Source of the DNA: Aminivibrio pyruvatiphilus
GTDB lineage: Bacteria; Synergistota; Synergistia; Synergistales; Aminobacteriaceae
Assembly: GCF_004366815.1 (NCBI RefSeq)
Contig: NZ_SORI01000018.1
Span: 1 to 62,658 of the forward strand
Direction of reading: 5' to 3'
Length of the DNA: 62,658 nucleotides
Shown: positions 8,162 to 17,226 of the stretch, one piece after another
Numbering within the stretch: position 1 is the first letter of the stretch
Layout: every line of letters begins with the position of its first letter
Program-made: the position numbers and the translations under genes
The notes under the pieces: generated by a model
What the model was told of the DNA's origin: nothing
What the model saw: only the letters and a program-made list of their open reading frames with translations
Databases searched by the model: none

Positions 8162-9832
8162 GTGGGGCGCAGAAAACCTGAAGAAATAACCGAGGCCTAC
8201 TACGTGGGGCTCATGAGCGGTTCGGGCTACAGGGCGAAGGATCTCCGAAAGCCTGTCATCGCCGTCGTGAATTCCTGGACGGACGTCAATCCCGGCCACA
8301 AGCCCCTTCTTGAGCTTGCGCGGTACGTGAAGGAGGGCATCTGGGCAGGAGGGGGGACACCCGGGGAGTTCAACGTCCCCGCCCCGTGCGACGGGATCGC
8401 CCAGGGGCCCGGCATGCACTACATACTCCCCCAGCGGGACCTCATAGCGGGGTCCATCGAAGCCATGGTCGAAGCCCATGGCTTTGACGGCATGGTCATG
8501 CTCGCCTCATGCGATAAAATCATTCCCGGAATGCTCATGGCCGCCGCCAGGCTGAATCTCCCCACCGTTTTCATCACCGCGGGGGCCATGATCCCCTACG
8601 CCGAGGGAGGCCGGGAGTATGTGGCCTGCGACGTGAAAGAGGCCATAGGCAGGAGAAACAGCAATTCCATAGATGATGAGACCTTCGAACGGTGGACGAC
8701 CCACTTCTGCGCTTCCGGGGGAGTCTGCTCCATGTTCGGCACTGCAAATACCATGGGGACCTTCCTGGAGGCGACCGGGGCGGCTCCCTTCGGATCGGCG
8801 ACCATGCTCTTCTGCGAAGCCGGGAAGATGCGCCAGGCACGGGACGCCGGGGAGCGGGCGGTCGAACTGGTCCGTGAGGGAATTACCTTCTCCGGGATCA
8901 TGAGTGAAGCGTCCCTCCTCAACGGAATCAGGTACATTTCAGCAGCCGGGGGATCAACCAACGGCGTGCTTCATACCCTGGCCCTCGCAAAGGTTCTCGG
9001 TATTCCACTGGATTTGAAGAAGTTCGACGAAATACAGTCGTCCGTTCCGGTGGTGGCGAAATTCAAGCCCTCTGCGGAGAAAAACATCAGCGATTACCAC
9101 AGGGCCGGAGGTGTCCTTGCCCTCCTCTCGACTATTCGTCCGCACCTTGATCTCTCCGTCCCCCTCGCCATGGGAGGAACGCTCGGCGACGCACTGGATG
9201 ATTTCCGGGGCCCCGTTGACAGGGAGGTAATCCGCCCTCTCTCCGATCCCCTCCATCCGGCCGGGTGTTTTTCGATCCTTTCCGGGAACCTTGCCCCCAG
9301 GGGAGCTGTGGTGAAGAAGAGCGGCGTTGATCCGAAGATGTTTCGGCATAGGGGACCTGCCGTTGTTTTCAACTCCGAGGAAGAAGTGAAGGAATTCCTC
9401 CTGACCAAAAAAGTCGAACCGGGCTCAGTGCTCGTGGTGCGATATGAAGGACCGAAGGGCGGTCCGGGAATGAGGGAGCTGTCAATCCCGGCGGCTATGC
9501 TCGTGGGAATGGGGCTTCACACCTCCGTGGCCATGATAACGGACGGACGCTTTTCGGGCGCTACCCGGGGGCCCTGCGTCGGTCATATCGCTCCCGAAGC
9601 GTGGGTTGGAGGCCCGATAGCCCTCGTTAAGGACGGGGACTTAATTGAGATTGACCTGGAGACGAATTGCCTGACCCTCCATGTGCCGGAGGAAGAACTG
9701 GAAAAACGGGGACAGGAACTGAAGCGCCCGGAAAGAAAGCTGGGGGGAGTGCTCTCGGCTTACCGTAAGGGAGTGGGATGTGCGTCCGAGGGGGCAATAT
9801 GGCTCTTCCGGGACGATGAAGAAGAGAACTGA
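8162..9832 (+). CDS. IlvD/Edd family dehydratase (sugar-acid or dihydroxy-acid)
   Basis: Fe-S dehydratase of 556 residues. Conserved blocks include [14 protein letters not shown], the cluster Cys in [16 protein letters not shown], and [14 protein letters not shown]. Later come [25 protein letters not shown] and [24 protein letters not shown] take the GTG at 8162, with GGAAGGAG upstream; an ATG at 8096 would overlap the previous gene by 38 bases and add unconserved residues. Branched-chain dihydroxyacid dehydratase IlvD is the family alternative, but no isoleucine/valine genes are near, so a xylonate-, arabinonate- or gluconate-type substrate is more likely. Confidence 0.8.
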   Translation: MGRRKPEEITEAYYVGLMSGSGYRAKDLRKPVIAVVNSWTDVNPGHKPLLELARYVKEGIWAGGGTPGEFNVPAPCDGIAQGPGMHYILPQRDLIAGSIEAMVEAHGFDGMVMLASCDKIIPGMLMAAARLNLPTVFITAGAMIPYAEGGREYVACDVKEAIGRRNSNSIDDETFERWTTHFCASGGVCSMFGTANTMGTFLEATGAAPFGSATMLFCEAGKMRQARDAGERAVELVREGITFSGIMSEASLLNGIRYISAAGGSTNGVLHTLALAKVLGIPLDLKKFDEIQSSVPVVAKFKPSAEKNISDYHRAGGVLALLSTIRPHLDLSVPLAMGGTLGDALDDFRGPVDREVIRPLSDPLHPAGCFSILSGNLAPRGAVVKKSGVDPKMFRHRGPAVVFNSEEEVKEFLLTKKVEPGSVLVVRYEGPKGGPGMRELSIPAAMLVGMGLHTSVAMITDGRFSGATRGPCVGHIAPEAWVGGPIALVKDGDLIEIDLETNCLTLHVPEEELEKRGQELKRPERKLGGVLSAYRKGVGCASEGAIWLFRDDEEEN

Positions 9833-9850
9833 CCGGCTGGTAGGGACAAG

Positions 9851-9882
9851 ACAGCCCCCGGAAAAAACGGGGGCTGTTCTCT
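9851..9882. terminator. Terminator between convergent operons
   Basis: ACAGCCCCCG and CGGGGGCTGT form a 10-bp stem around a GAAAAAA loop, followed by TCTCTGT. It lies between the end of the IlvD-type gene (plus) and the end of the LarA-like gene (minus) and may serve both. Confidence 0.75.
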
Positions 9883-9912
9883 GTGTGTAATTCTGAAGAT
9901 CTTTCTGAAGAG

Positions 9913-11181
9913 CTAGAAGAGATTCCCCTCACTGTTGAAGGAAAGCTCGTAGGGCTCGCCTGTCACCGTAAGGTTGGGATGCTTCGACGCATACGGCACC
10001 AGGTTTTCCGAGATTTCGATTTCCCCGAGCTGGACTGTGTTCTTTATGCGCACCATCCTCACGGCGGTGCGGTCCATGACGTTGCTCATCTTTATGGCTG
10101 CCTGTATGGCCTGGCGGTCGTTTTTCAGCACCATGGGAAGTTTTACACTCATGGGGACTGTTGATGTAAGCGCATTCGGGTACGTCTGCTCGAAATCGAA
10201 TTTATCGAAAGCCCTCTTTGTCGTGAGGTCCAAAATCCCGAGTCCGTTGGCGTTTCCGTTTGATTTGTCAGTCACGTCGAGTACGCCGACCCTCGTGATT
10301 TTCGGCCCGCCCGAGGCATAGGGGGTGTGATAGCGGCCGACGATATTTGTGTCAAAGCCGGTTCCGCTGATGTCCTTCCCGATCTCGTCAAGGATGAGCA
10401 CGTCGAGCTCGTCGAAGAAGATTCTCGGGTAGAGGCTCCACGCCTCCTTCAGAAGTTCAGGCTCCCGGGTCTCTATCATTTCTTTCCCCATCACTTCAAG
10501 CCTTGCGGTCTCGTGATAGGCATTCTCCAGGATGGCCACGGCACACAGGATGTTTTTCTTTTCTATGGTCACCCTTGCGATGGCCGGAACCGTCTCCGCC
10601 ATTTCCCCGAAACCCAGCATGTGGGCGAAGTCTGCGCCTTTCTGCTTTCCCATTCCGATGGTGATCATCTTCATCAGTCCGCTCTCGCATGGTCCACGGA
10701 AGGCCACGTGAGGCTTCACTCTGTTGATGACGACGATGGCATCCGCTTCGTTCGCATACTTGTCCAGGTACACGGGGCGTCCGTTGGCGGAAGTCCCCAG
10801 CTGGACCGTTTCCATGGTGGCCCGTATGGGAGCTCCCACAAATTCCTCGGTAACTCCCATGCCCTGAAGGATATGGATCTGTCCCTCAGCCGTGGCCCCT
10901 CCGTGGCTTCCCATGGCGGGAAAGAGGAAAGGATCTCCCCCCGCGGCCCGGATTTCTTTCACGAGGATTTTCAGCATGAGAGCGATATCGGTGATTCCCC
11001 GGCTGCCGGCGGTTACGGCCACTTTCCAGCCGGGCCGGATTTTTGCCAGGTATCCGCTTTCCTTCAGTTGTCTGGAGAGCTCTTCTTCAAGATTTCCCGC
11101 ACGGGGCCGGTCGAAGGCCTGGCGCACCTTCACCATCCGGGGAACGGGAATCGGGTCGAGGAGCTGGTCAATGGCCGACAT
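9913..11181 (-). CDS. LarA-like (DUF2088) racemase/epimerase family protein
   Basis: 422-residue relative of the nickel-pincer lactate racemase LarA. Conserved blocks are GSRGITDI (59-66), MGSHGG (90-95, catalytic-type His93), RVKPH (154-158, catalytic-type His158) and KMITIGMGKQKGA (171-183). The C-terminal domain begins near 270. Family members racemise or epimerise 2-hydroxy acids using the nickel-pincer nucleotide. Lying with an alcohol dehydrogenase and a tricarboxylate-type transporter, and facing two sugar-acid dehydratases, it probably inverts a hydroxyl of the imported acid. LarB, LarC and LarE cofactor genes are not in the window. Activity and substrate are inferred. Confidence 0.75.
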   Translation of the reverse strand: MSAIDQLLDPIPVPRMVKVRQAFDRPRAGNLEEELSRQLKESGYLAKIRPGWKVAVTAGSRGITDIALMLKILVKEIRAAGGDPFLFPAMGSHGGATAEGQIHILQGMGVTEEFVGAPIRATMETVQLGTSANGRPVYLDKYANEADAIVVINRVKPHVAFRGPCESGLMKMITIGMGKQKGADFAHMLGFGEMAETVPAIARVTIEKKNILCAVAILENAYHETARLEVMGKEMIETREPELLKEAWSLYPRIFFDELDVLILDEIGKDISGTGFDTNIVGRYHTPYASGGPKITRVGVLDVTDKSNGNANGLGILDLTTKRAFDKFDFEQTYPNALTSTVPMSVKLPMVLKNDRQAIQAAIKMSNVMDRTAVRMVRIKNTVQLGEIEISENLVPYASKHPNLTVTGEPYELSFNSEGNLF

Positions 11182-11201
11182 GTTTTTTCCCTTTCTCCGG
11201 A

Positions 11202-12299
11202 TCAGATTTTCAGGGCGACTCGAAGGCAGTCATGGCTGGTCGCCGCAAGATTAAAGCCGTCCTCCCACTTTTCAAGCGGGAATTCATGGGTCACCAGCGG
11301 ATCCAGTATGACCTTTCCCGTTCCCACGAGGTGGATTGCCGTCTTCCAGTCGTAGGGAATCTGGGAAATTTCTCCCTTGACGTCGATTTCCTTCACGATG
11401 ATCTTATGGGTGTCCACGGGGGCGGTTATGCCGCCGCGGATGCCCCCGCCGGCCCAGAGGACCTTTCCGCCCTTCCGGACGATATCGAGGGATTCCGCTA
11501 TGGGTTCCACGGATCCGGTATTTTCAAGCACAACGTCCACGCCGATGCTGCCCGTGAGTTCGGCGATGCGCTTCCGGATGTCTTCCTTATCCACGTTGAT
11601 CACTTCGTCGGCCCCCATCTTTTTCGCCGTGGCGAGCCGGAAGGAGGCGTCCCTGTCCACTCCGCTCATGTAGATCGGTCCCGCGCCGATCGCCCTGCAG
11701 ACCTGCATGAGCAGGATACCCCTCGCACCCGGGCCGAGTATGGCCACTGACTCCCCCGCACGGACTCCCATCCTGGAGATGATGCTGTGGACAGAGCCTG
11801 CCGTCGGTTCCATGAGGACGGCGGATTTCGGGTGAACATCTTCTGGGAGGACATGAAGCTGGAACTCCGGCCACACGGTGTATTTTGCAAAGCCCCCGCC
11901 GGTTACATAATGCGCTCTCCCATCCATGGGCTTGAGGGTATTGCAGATGTTGAACCGGCCTTCGAGGCAGGCCGGGCAGTGGCCGCAGTAAAACGTCACG
12001 ATTTCGCACACGACCCGGTCCCCCGGTTTCACCCGGGTGACCTTCGGACCGATCTCCCTGACCTTCGCCACGATTTCATGCCCCTGGACAACCTTGCGCT
12101 CCGGGTGGAGAACCTTCGCGGCTTCTTCCTTGCCGGCACCCCACTTGTGGATGTCGCTGCCGCAGATACCGCAGTACTCCACCTCGAGAAGAACGTCATG
12201 GGGTGCGTAGGGATTTTCCCCGAGCCTCGGAACAGGTACTTCTTCGAGTGCGACGACTCCGTCGGGATTGGTGACGAGGCCGAGCATAGTCTTTTCCAT
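11202..12299 (-). CDS. Zinc-dependent medium-chain alcohol dehydrogenase (sorbitol/L-idonate/threonine DH-like)
   Basis: 365-residue NAD(P)-dependent dehydrogenase. The catalytic zinc site shows Cys46 in EYCGICGSDIHKWG and GHE at 73-75. The structural zinc lobe has four Cys at about 105, 108, 111 and 119 (CGHCPACLEGRFNIC). The nucleotide-binding fold is in VAILGPGARGILLMQV (here G-P-G-A-R-G). AAAGGAG precedes the ATG. It lies 20 bases upstream of the LarA-like gene and 27 bases downstream of tctA, within one minus-strand operon, and likely oxidises a secondary hydroxyl of the imported acid or its precursor polyol. Confidence 0.85.
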   Translation of the reverse strand: MEKTMLGLVTNPDGVVALEEVPVPRLGENPYAPHDVLLEVEYCGICGSDIHKWGAGKEEAAKVLHPERKVVQGHEIVAKVREIGPKVTRVKPGDRVVCEIVTFYCGHCPACLEGRFNICNTLKPMDGRAHYVTGGGFAKYTVWPEFQLHVLPEDVHPKSAVLMEPTAGSVHSIISRMGVRAGESVAILGPGARGILLMQVCRAIGAGPIYMSGVDRDASFRLATAKKMGADEVINVDKEDIRKRIAELTGSIGVDVVLENTGSVEPIAESLDIVRKGGKVLWAGGGIRGGITAPVDTHKIIVKEIDVKGEISQIPYDWKTAIHLVGTGKVILDPLVTHEFPLEKWEDGFNLAATSHDCLRVALKI

Positions 12300-12326
12300 G
12301 GTGCGTTTCTCCTTTCTTTTTACGGG

Positions 12327-13835
12327 TCAGCTTTTCTCCCGGGCTTTCTTTTTCGACGTTCTCCACCGTGTGTACATGGGTGTTGACTGGAGCAGTGAGA
12401 AGAGTGCCACCGCAAGCAGAACTGCGGAAATGGGATTTGTCAGGAAAATCATCCATGACCCCTGGCTCATGAGAAGAGACTGGTGCAGACTCACGTCAAG
12501 CATTCTCCCCAGTATGAGTCCGACGACCATGGGTGCGACCGGAATTTTCAGCTTGTCCATGAAATACCCGAGAATGCCGAAGGCGAACATGAGCCCGACC
12601 TCGAAGAAGTTGTTGTTGATGGCGAAAGAGCCTATGACGCAGAGCACGACGATTGCAACCGACAGTACCCTGTTGCTGACCCGCGTCACGAATATGCATG
12701 CTTTCGTGAACAGGATCCCTTCCGCAAGCATGAAGAAATTGGAGAGGAGGATGGCCCAGAGAAGGGTGTAGGTGACTCCAGCATATTCAGTCATCAGTGT
12801 CGGCCCGGGCATGATTCCGTGAATCATAAGCCCGCCGAGGAGCACCGCCGTTGATGAACTGCCCGGTATCCCGAGAGAGATGGTAGGAATGAGCGCACCC
12901 CCGACGACGGCGTTGTTCGCGGCTTCGGGAGCCGCAAGGCCGTGGGGATTTCCCTTTCCGAAGGACTCCTTGTCGTCCGAGAACCGTTTCGCCTCGTTGT
13001 AGGCGAACCAGCATGCCGTATCGCCGCCCGTTCCCGGTATGATGCCGGTGAAGATCCCTATGAGCCCGGAGCGGATAAAGGTGGGGATCAGGGGCCGGAT
13101 TTCCTTCCAGGGAAGAAGTATCCTGTCGGTAATGGAGTTGATGCGTTGCACGGCTCCTTCATCCTTCTCGATGAGCCGGATTGCCTGGGGAATCGAAAAA
13201 AGGCCTATGAGTGCCACTGTAAAGGGGATTCCGGAAAAAAGGTTGATATTTCCCAGGGTAAACCGTGGAATACCGGTTATGGAGTCCATTCCCACTGTCG
13301 AAAACAAAAGTCCCAGGGAACCGGCGAGAAGTCCCTTGATCGCAGATCCCTGCGAAAGCGAACCGATGATGGTCATTCCGAGCACTGCTACGGAAAAGAG
13401 TTCCACAGGTCCGAACATTACCGCTATTCCGCCGAGTATGGGCGCAATGGTGAGGAGAAAAATCGAACTGAGCAATCCTCCGAAGAAGGAAGCGGAGAGC
13501 GAAATGCCGAGGGCTCTGCCGGCCTCGCCTCTCTGCGCCATGGGATATCCGTCCAGAATGGTCGCGGCGGCGGCAGGCGTTCCGGGGGTCCGGACAAGAA
13601 TCGCCGCGATGGAGCCGCCGTACATGGCCCCCATGTAAATGGATGCCAGCATGCTGATGCCGGTTTCCGGGCGCATAACGAATGTCACGGGGACGAGCAG
13701 GGCTATGGCCATTGTGGCTGAAAGCCCGGGCATGGCTCCTACAAGAAGTCCCAGTCCGGTGCCTGCGGCCACTGCAATCATGTTGTACGCGGTAAAGACA
13801 GACGAGAGGCCGAGAAGAATATTATCCAGGATCAT
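12327..13835 (-). CDS. tctA: Tripartite tricarboxylate transporter, large permease TctA
   Basis: 502 residues with about a dozen helices. It carries the duplicated TctA signatures: VGAMPGLSATMAIALLVPVTF near 32 and TGIIPGTGGDTACWFAYNEAKRFS near 265. It is the main transport subunit of a secondary, binding-protein-dependent carboxylate importer in the inner membrane. Gene order on the minus strand is tctC-tctB-tctA, then the dehydrogenase and LarA-like genes, which links uptake to catabolism. Family substrates include citrate, other carboxylates and aromatic acids; the ligand here is not known. Confidence 0.9.
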   Translation of the reverse strand: MILDNILLGLSSVFTAYNMIAVAAGTGLGLLVGAMPGLSATMAIALLVPVTFVMRPETGISMLASIYMGAMYGGSIAAILVRTPGTPAAAATILDGYPMAQRGEAGRALGISLSASFFGGLLSSIFLLTIAPILGGIAVMFGPVELFSVAVLGMTIIGSLSQGSAIKGLLAGSLGLLFSTVGMDSITGIPRFTLGNINLFSGIPFTVALIGLFSIPQAIRLIEKDEGAVQRINSITDRILLPWKEIRPLIPTFIRSGLIGIFTGIIPGTGGDTACWFAYNEAKRFSDDKESFGKGNPHGLAAPEAANNAVVGGALIPTISLGIPGSSSTAVLLGGLMIHGIMPGPTLMTEYAGVTYTLLWAILLSNFFMLAEGILFTKACIFVTRVSNRVLSVAIVVLCVIGSFAINNNFFEVGLMFAFGILGYFMDKLKIPVAPMVVGLILGRMLDVSLHQSLLMSQGSWMIFLTNPISAVLLAVALFSLLQSTPMYTRWRTSKKKAREKS

Positions 13836-13853
13836 GAAAGGACACCGCCCTCT

Positions 13854-14324
13854 CTACACTTCGAAGAAACGTTCCAGGAGTCCCATGGGGATGGGAAGCT
13901 TCAGGAACCAGACAAAAAGAACGTAGATGAACACAGAGAAGCCCAGGCTGACGAGAATGGCCCTGAAAAAGCCGATGGCCCTGAGGAACATGTAGGTGAC
14001 GACCATAAAGAGCGGTGTCGCCACGAAATATCCTATTCGGGGTATGAGAAAAATATACAGGGCGATCAGTGCTGTGAACAATATCACCCGGGGAACGTGA
14101 ATCTTTTGTTCATCGCAAGATTGGGGTGCGGGTTCTCCTGCCCCGTTTTTTGCTTCTTTCAGGGACTTGAAAACCATGGCCCCTGAAAAAAGGAACACCA
14201 GTCCCGCAACCAACTGGGGAAAAAGGGCTGCGCTGGAGGGCATGGAGTTGCCCTTGAAAAAAAAGTACCCTCCCAGAATAAAGGTAAATACGGCGAAAAG
14301 GCTGTGTTTCAGCACGTGTCCCAA
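13854..14324 (-). CDS. tctB: Tripartite tricarboxylate transporter, small permease TctB
   Basis: 156-residue protein with four predicted membrane segments. It has the typical start segment FILGGYFFFKGNSMPSSAALFP and a C-terminal helical pair ending LPIPMGLLERF. The start is a TTG with AGGAGG eight bases upstream. It lies 18 bases upstream of tctA. TctB is poorly conserved across the family; the call depends on topology and position. Confidence 0.85.
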   Translation of the reverse strand: MGHVLKHSLFAVFTFILGGYFFFKGNSMPSSAALFPQLVAGLVFLFSGAMVFKSLKEAKNGAGEPAPQSCDEQKIHVPRVILFTALIALYIFLIPRIGYFVATPLFMVVTYMFLRAIGFFRAILVSLGFSVFIYVLFVWFLKLPIPMGLLERFFEV

Positions 14325-14440
14325 ATCAGCTACCTCCTGTGGCTTTTCCTCCCGGGCCGAAGAGGAGCCTGTCGGGAGAAGAAAAGGAGCCGTTCCGGCA
14401 AATCACCGTAACGGTCCCGGGTCAAGTTCTGATCTGTTGT

Positions 14441-14473
14441 AAAAGGCGCCGCGTCAACACTGCGCGGCGCCTT
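14441..14473 (-). terminator. Attenuator-like hairpin between tctC and tctB
   Basis: On the minus strand AAGGCGCCGCG pairs with CGCGGCGCCTT around a nine-base loop, then TTTT. It lies 22 bases after the tctC stop and about 115 bases before tctB. It probably lets much of the transcription stop after the binding protein, giving excess TctC over the permease. Confidence 0.75.
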
Positions 14474-14495
14474 CCATTCTGCAGGGGGACAGTGT

Positions 14496-15473
14496 CTACT
14501 TGCCCTGATACTGGGCCTTGACTTCCTCCCAGATGACCTTGAACATTTCTTCCTGTTCCTCGAGCATTTTTTTATACTCATCGCCAAACTTCATATCGAT
14601 GATGGATGCCCTGTCATTGCAGGCCTTTATGAACTCAGGCATTTCGGCCATCTTCCTGAAGGCTTCAATGAGAGTGTTCTTCGCTTCCTCGGGGATTCCC
14701 CCGGGTGCGCTGTAGCCTCTTGAAGAGCCGGATACGACATTATAGCCGAGCTCCTTAAGGGTGGGAACATCGGGAAGGAGTTCGTAGCGGCTTTCGGCGA
14801 AAAGAGCCAGGGGAATGAGATTCCCGGCCTTTATCTGGGGGTAAGTGATTCCCAGGTTGTTGAAGCTCGCGTCGATTTTTCCGCCCATGGCTGCCTGCCA
14901 GGAAGGGCCGTCCCCTTCGAAGGGGATCATCTGGAATTTCAGGCCCGTGGCTTTTTCAACGATAAGAGTGGTGAAGAAGTCATCTCCGCCCACGCCGGAA
15001 TTTCCCACGGTGATCTTGCCCGGGTTTTCTTTTGCCGCGTTCATGAAATCCTGCACGGTCTTGTACGGGCTGTCCTTTCCCACAACAATGATGCCGGGGT
15101 CCGTAATAACGTTTGCAAGCGGCTCAAGTTCCGAGATGTTATAGGTGATCTCCGGGTTCATTATGTAGTTGGTCTGAAGCATGGGGGTGTTGGTAATGCT
15201 GACAGTGTAGCCGTCTTTTTTGGAGGTCTTCGCTAGCTGGGTCCAGGCTATTGCGCCGGTAGCCCCGGGGATGTACTGATTGATGAACGACTGGCCGATA
15301 ACTTTCTCGAGAAAAGGCTGCGTCAGCTGAGCGAGAGTGTCGCTGCCGCCTCCGGGCTTGAACCCCTGAAGCACGGTAATCTGCTTTTCAGGGTAGGCAG
15401 CGAAAGCCGCCTGTGCTGCCAGAACACATACAAAAAGCACCAGTACTCCGATAACCCACTTCGATTTTCTCAT
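14496..15473 (-). CDS. tctC: Tripartite tricarboxylate transporter substrate-binding protein TctC
   Basis: 325-residue periplasmic binding protein. A signal peptide ends near ALA/AFA at about residue 26 (hydrophobic core VIGVLVLFVCVLAAQAAF). Typical family motifs follow: YPEKQITVLQGFKPGGGSDT and the glycine-rich GATGAIAWTQLA. VGNSGVGGDDF and the late GGIPEEAKNTLIEAFRK are also present. AAGGAGGG precedes the ATG. It is the first gene of the tctCBA-dehydrogenase-LarA operon; about 270 bases upstream separate it from the VOC gene and should hold the promoter. Confidence 0.9.
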   Translation of the reverse strand: MRKSKWVIGVLVLFVCVLAAQAAFAAYPEKQITVLQGFKPGGGSDTLAQLTQPFLEKVIGQSFINQYIPGATGAIAWTQLAKTSKKDGYTVSITNTPMLQTNYIMNPEITYNISELEPLANVITDPGIIVVGKDSPYKTVQDFMNAAKENPGKITVGNSGVGGDDFFTTLIVEKATGLKFQMIPFEGDGPSWQAAMGGKIDASFNNLGITYPQIKAGNLIPLALFAESRYELLPDVPTLKELGYNVVSGSSRGYSAPGGIPEEAKNTLIEAFRKMAEMPEFIKACNDRASIIDMKFGDEYKKMLEEQEEMFKVIWEEVKAQYQGK

Positions 15474-15742
15474 ACGCCATTTCCCTCCTTAAAGTTTATG
15501 GACATGATAGATCTTTGGGGCCTGCAGAAATCCGGACATATCCGGTCTTTCTCGTAGTTGGCGGGCACGGGGAACAGGAGTCCCTTTGCCGGTATTAATT
15601 TGTGAAAAAACAACGTTGCTGCTCGGCCAAGCTCAACCAGATGATGTATTTTCAGCATATCCCCTGAAAAGGGAAATGTCAACCGAATTTTTTTACCCGG
15701 AAGCAGTGCTGGAGGGATTGTTCATGTACCGGACCGGATTTC

Positions 15743-16153
15743 TCAGAGAATCTCTCTCTGTCCGAAGACGGGCCTGAGGACGGGGTTCAGGAATGACTGG
15801 GCCTCAAGGGCGTACCCTTCCGGATCCTCGAAGAAGAAGGCTTCGATCTGTATCTCCGGCCTGGAGAGAAGCTCCGAGATAATCGTGACGCCGTTCTTCC
15901 GGAGATGTTCGTACCATTCCCTCACGTCGTCCACCACGAAGGTGGCCAGGACGGTGCTTTCGCTCTTCGGCGCGGAACAGTGGCCGTACCGCTCGTCCAC
16001 TATCCCCAGGAACGCGCTTTCCCGCACCCTGTAGATCCGGCAGGTTCCCTGATCGTCCGCCAGTTCGAAGCCCATGATCCTCTCGTAGAAGTCCGCGGCT
16101 TTCGCCAGGTCTTTGTAGTAAAAGAACGTGATCTGGGAGCATATTTCCGGCAT
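15743..16153 (-). CDS. VOC (glyoxalase/bleomycin resistance) family protein
   Basis: 136-residue single vicinal-oxygen-chelate domain built of two beta-alpha-beta-beta-beta modules. The first module begins ITFFYYKDLAKAADFYERIMGFEL. The second has VDDVREWYEHLRKNGVTIISE and FFFEDPEGYALEAQSF, where Glu of the last strand is a usual metal ligand. Family members include glyoxalases, dioxygenases and antibiotic-binding proteins, so the activity is open. It is on the same strand as, and upstream of, tctC but separated by about 270 bases, so it is not clearly in that operon. Confidence 0.8.
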   Translation of the reverse strand: MPEICSQITFFYYKDLAKAADFYERIMGFELADDQGTCRIYRVRESAFLGIVDERYGHCSAPKSESTVLATFVVDDVREWYEHLRKNGVTIISELLSRPEIQIEAFFFEDPEGYALEAQSFLNPVLRPVFGQREIL

Positions 16154-16208
16154 GATACGGGCCTCCTCGCCTGTCTGGTGTTTGAGAGACCGCCGGTCCC
16201 CCGCTCCA

Positions 16209-17183
16209 TTATAGCCTTCTCCTGCAGGCGGCGGCCAGCTCTTCCAGGTCCTTTTCCTCCAGCCCCTCGCCGCAGGGAAGGACCACCAGTTTTTCCGCTT
16301 CGTCCGAAGGAGTGCCCGGAGGGGCGTCCCACGACAGGGGCGGTTCGAAGCCTTCCGCCCGAAGGCGCCGCTCCAGTTCGGCCTTTCCGCTTTCCACCCT
16401 GTAGGGGGCTCCGAGCGGCACGGTTCCGTCCTGAAGGGCCGGCAGGCCCAGCAATACGGCGAGGAAGGAATAGTTTTTCCGCCGCGCTGCCGGTATGGGT
16501 TCCCACGGAAGCCTGTCGAGAAGCAGCCTTCCCATGGCCGAAGGCTCCCGTGTCCCGCCGTCCCCGTCGAGCGCCTTTTCCCCCTGCCGGAGGAAAGCGG
16601 GCTCTCCGGTCATCAGTCCCGCCGTTTTTGCAGAGATAAAGCTCTCGAGGGGCGGGGCGAGCGTTCCGTCAAGGGGCAGTCTGGAAGTGAGCAGGCCCCC
16701 GTCCGGTACGGGAAGAAATTTCCGGAAGCTGTACAGGGCGAAGTCTCCGAAGGTTCCCACACCCCGGCTAAAAAGGGCGTGGACGCAGTCTTCAATGATG
16801 ACGGGCCTGCTTTCCGCGGGCAGGGAACGAAGGGCTTCCTCCACCGGGCGGTTGGGGAAGCCGCAGAAGTGAATGTACAGGAACACGTCACCCGGCAGCA
16901 GTTCCGGAATAGGCGTCCGCGAGGGATCGGAGTAGAAGAAGAGGCGGTATCCCCGGCAAAGAAAGGGAGGCGCCAGGGAGGCGCAGCACAAAGACGGCAG
17001 CCATGCCCGTCCGGTTATCCGAGCCGGCGGAAGGGAGTCCAGGGCCCGGGCCAGCGCCATTCTGCCCGTGCCCACGGAAAGGGAGAACCGTCCGTCCAGG
17101 GGAAGGACGCCGAGGAGATGCCTGGAAACCGGCGGAGCCCGGAGTATGTCCCGGGGAAGGCGCAATTCTGAAGGATGCTTCAT
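16209..17183 (-). CDS. DegT/DnrJ/EryC1-like PLP-dependent protein
   Basis: About 324 residues and shorter than usual DegT aminotransferases (360-400). The recognisable core is PVIIEDCVHALFSRGVGTFGDF followed by ALYSFRKFLPVPDGGLL, where the Lys of SFRKFLP corresponds to the PLP Schiff-base Lys and the Asp of EDC to the pyridine-N-binding Asp. Flanking regions are weakly conserved. The ATG at 17183 is preferred; an in-frame GTG at 17207 would add eight residues, and neither has a clear ribosome site. It lies 43 bases downstream of the ROK kinase, so a sugar-modifying role (amino sugar) is possible but unproven. Confidence 0.6.
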   Translation of the reverse strand: MKHPSELRLPRDILRAPPVSRHLLGVLPLDGRFSLSVGTGRMALARALDSLPPARITGRAWLPSLCCASLAPPFLCRGYRLFFYSDPSRTPIPELLPGDVFLYIHFCGFPNRPVEEALRSLPAESRPVIIEDCVHALFSRGVGTFGDFALYSFRKFLPVPDGGLLTSRLPLDGTLAPPLESFISAKTAGLMTGEPAFLRQGEKALDGDGGTREPSAMGRLLLDRLPWEPIPAARRKNYSFLAVLLGLPALQDGTVPLGAPYRVESGKAELERRLRAEGFEPPLSWDAPPGTPSDEAEKLVVLPCGEGLEEKDLEELAAACRRRL

Positions 17184-17226
17184 GACGGGGCCGGGAGCGG
17201 CCGGCACAGAATGCCGTGAGGGGCGG

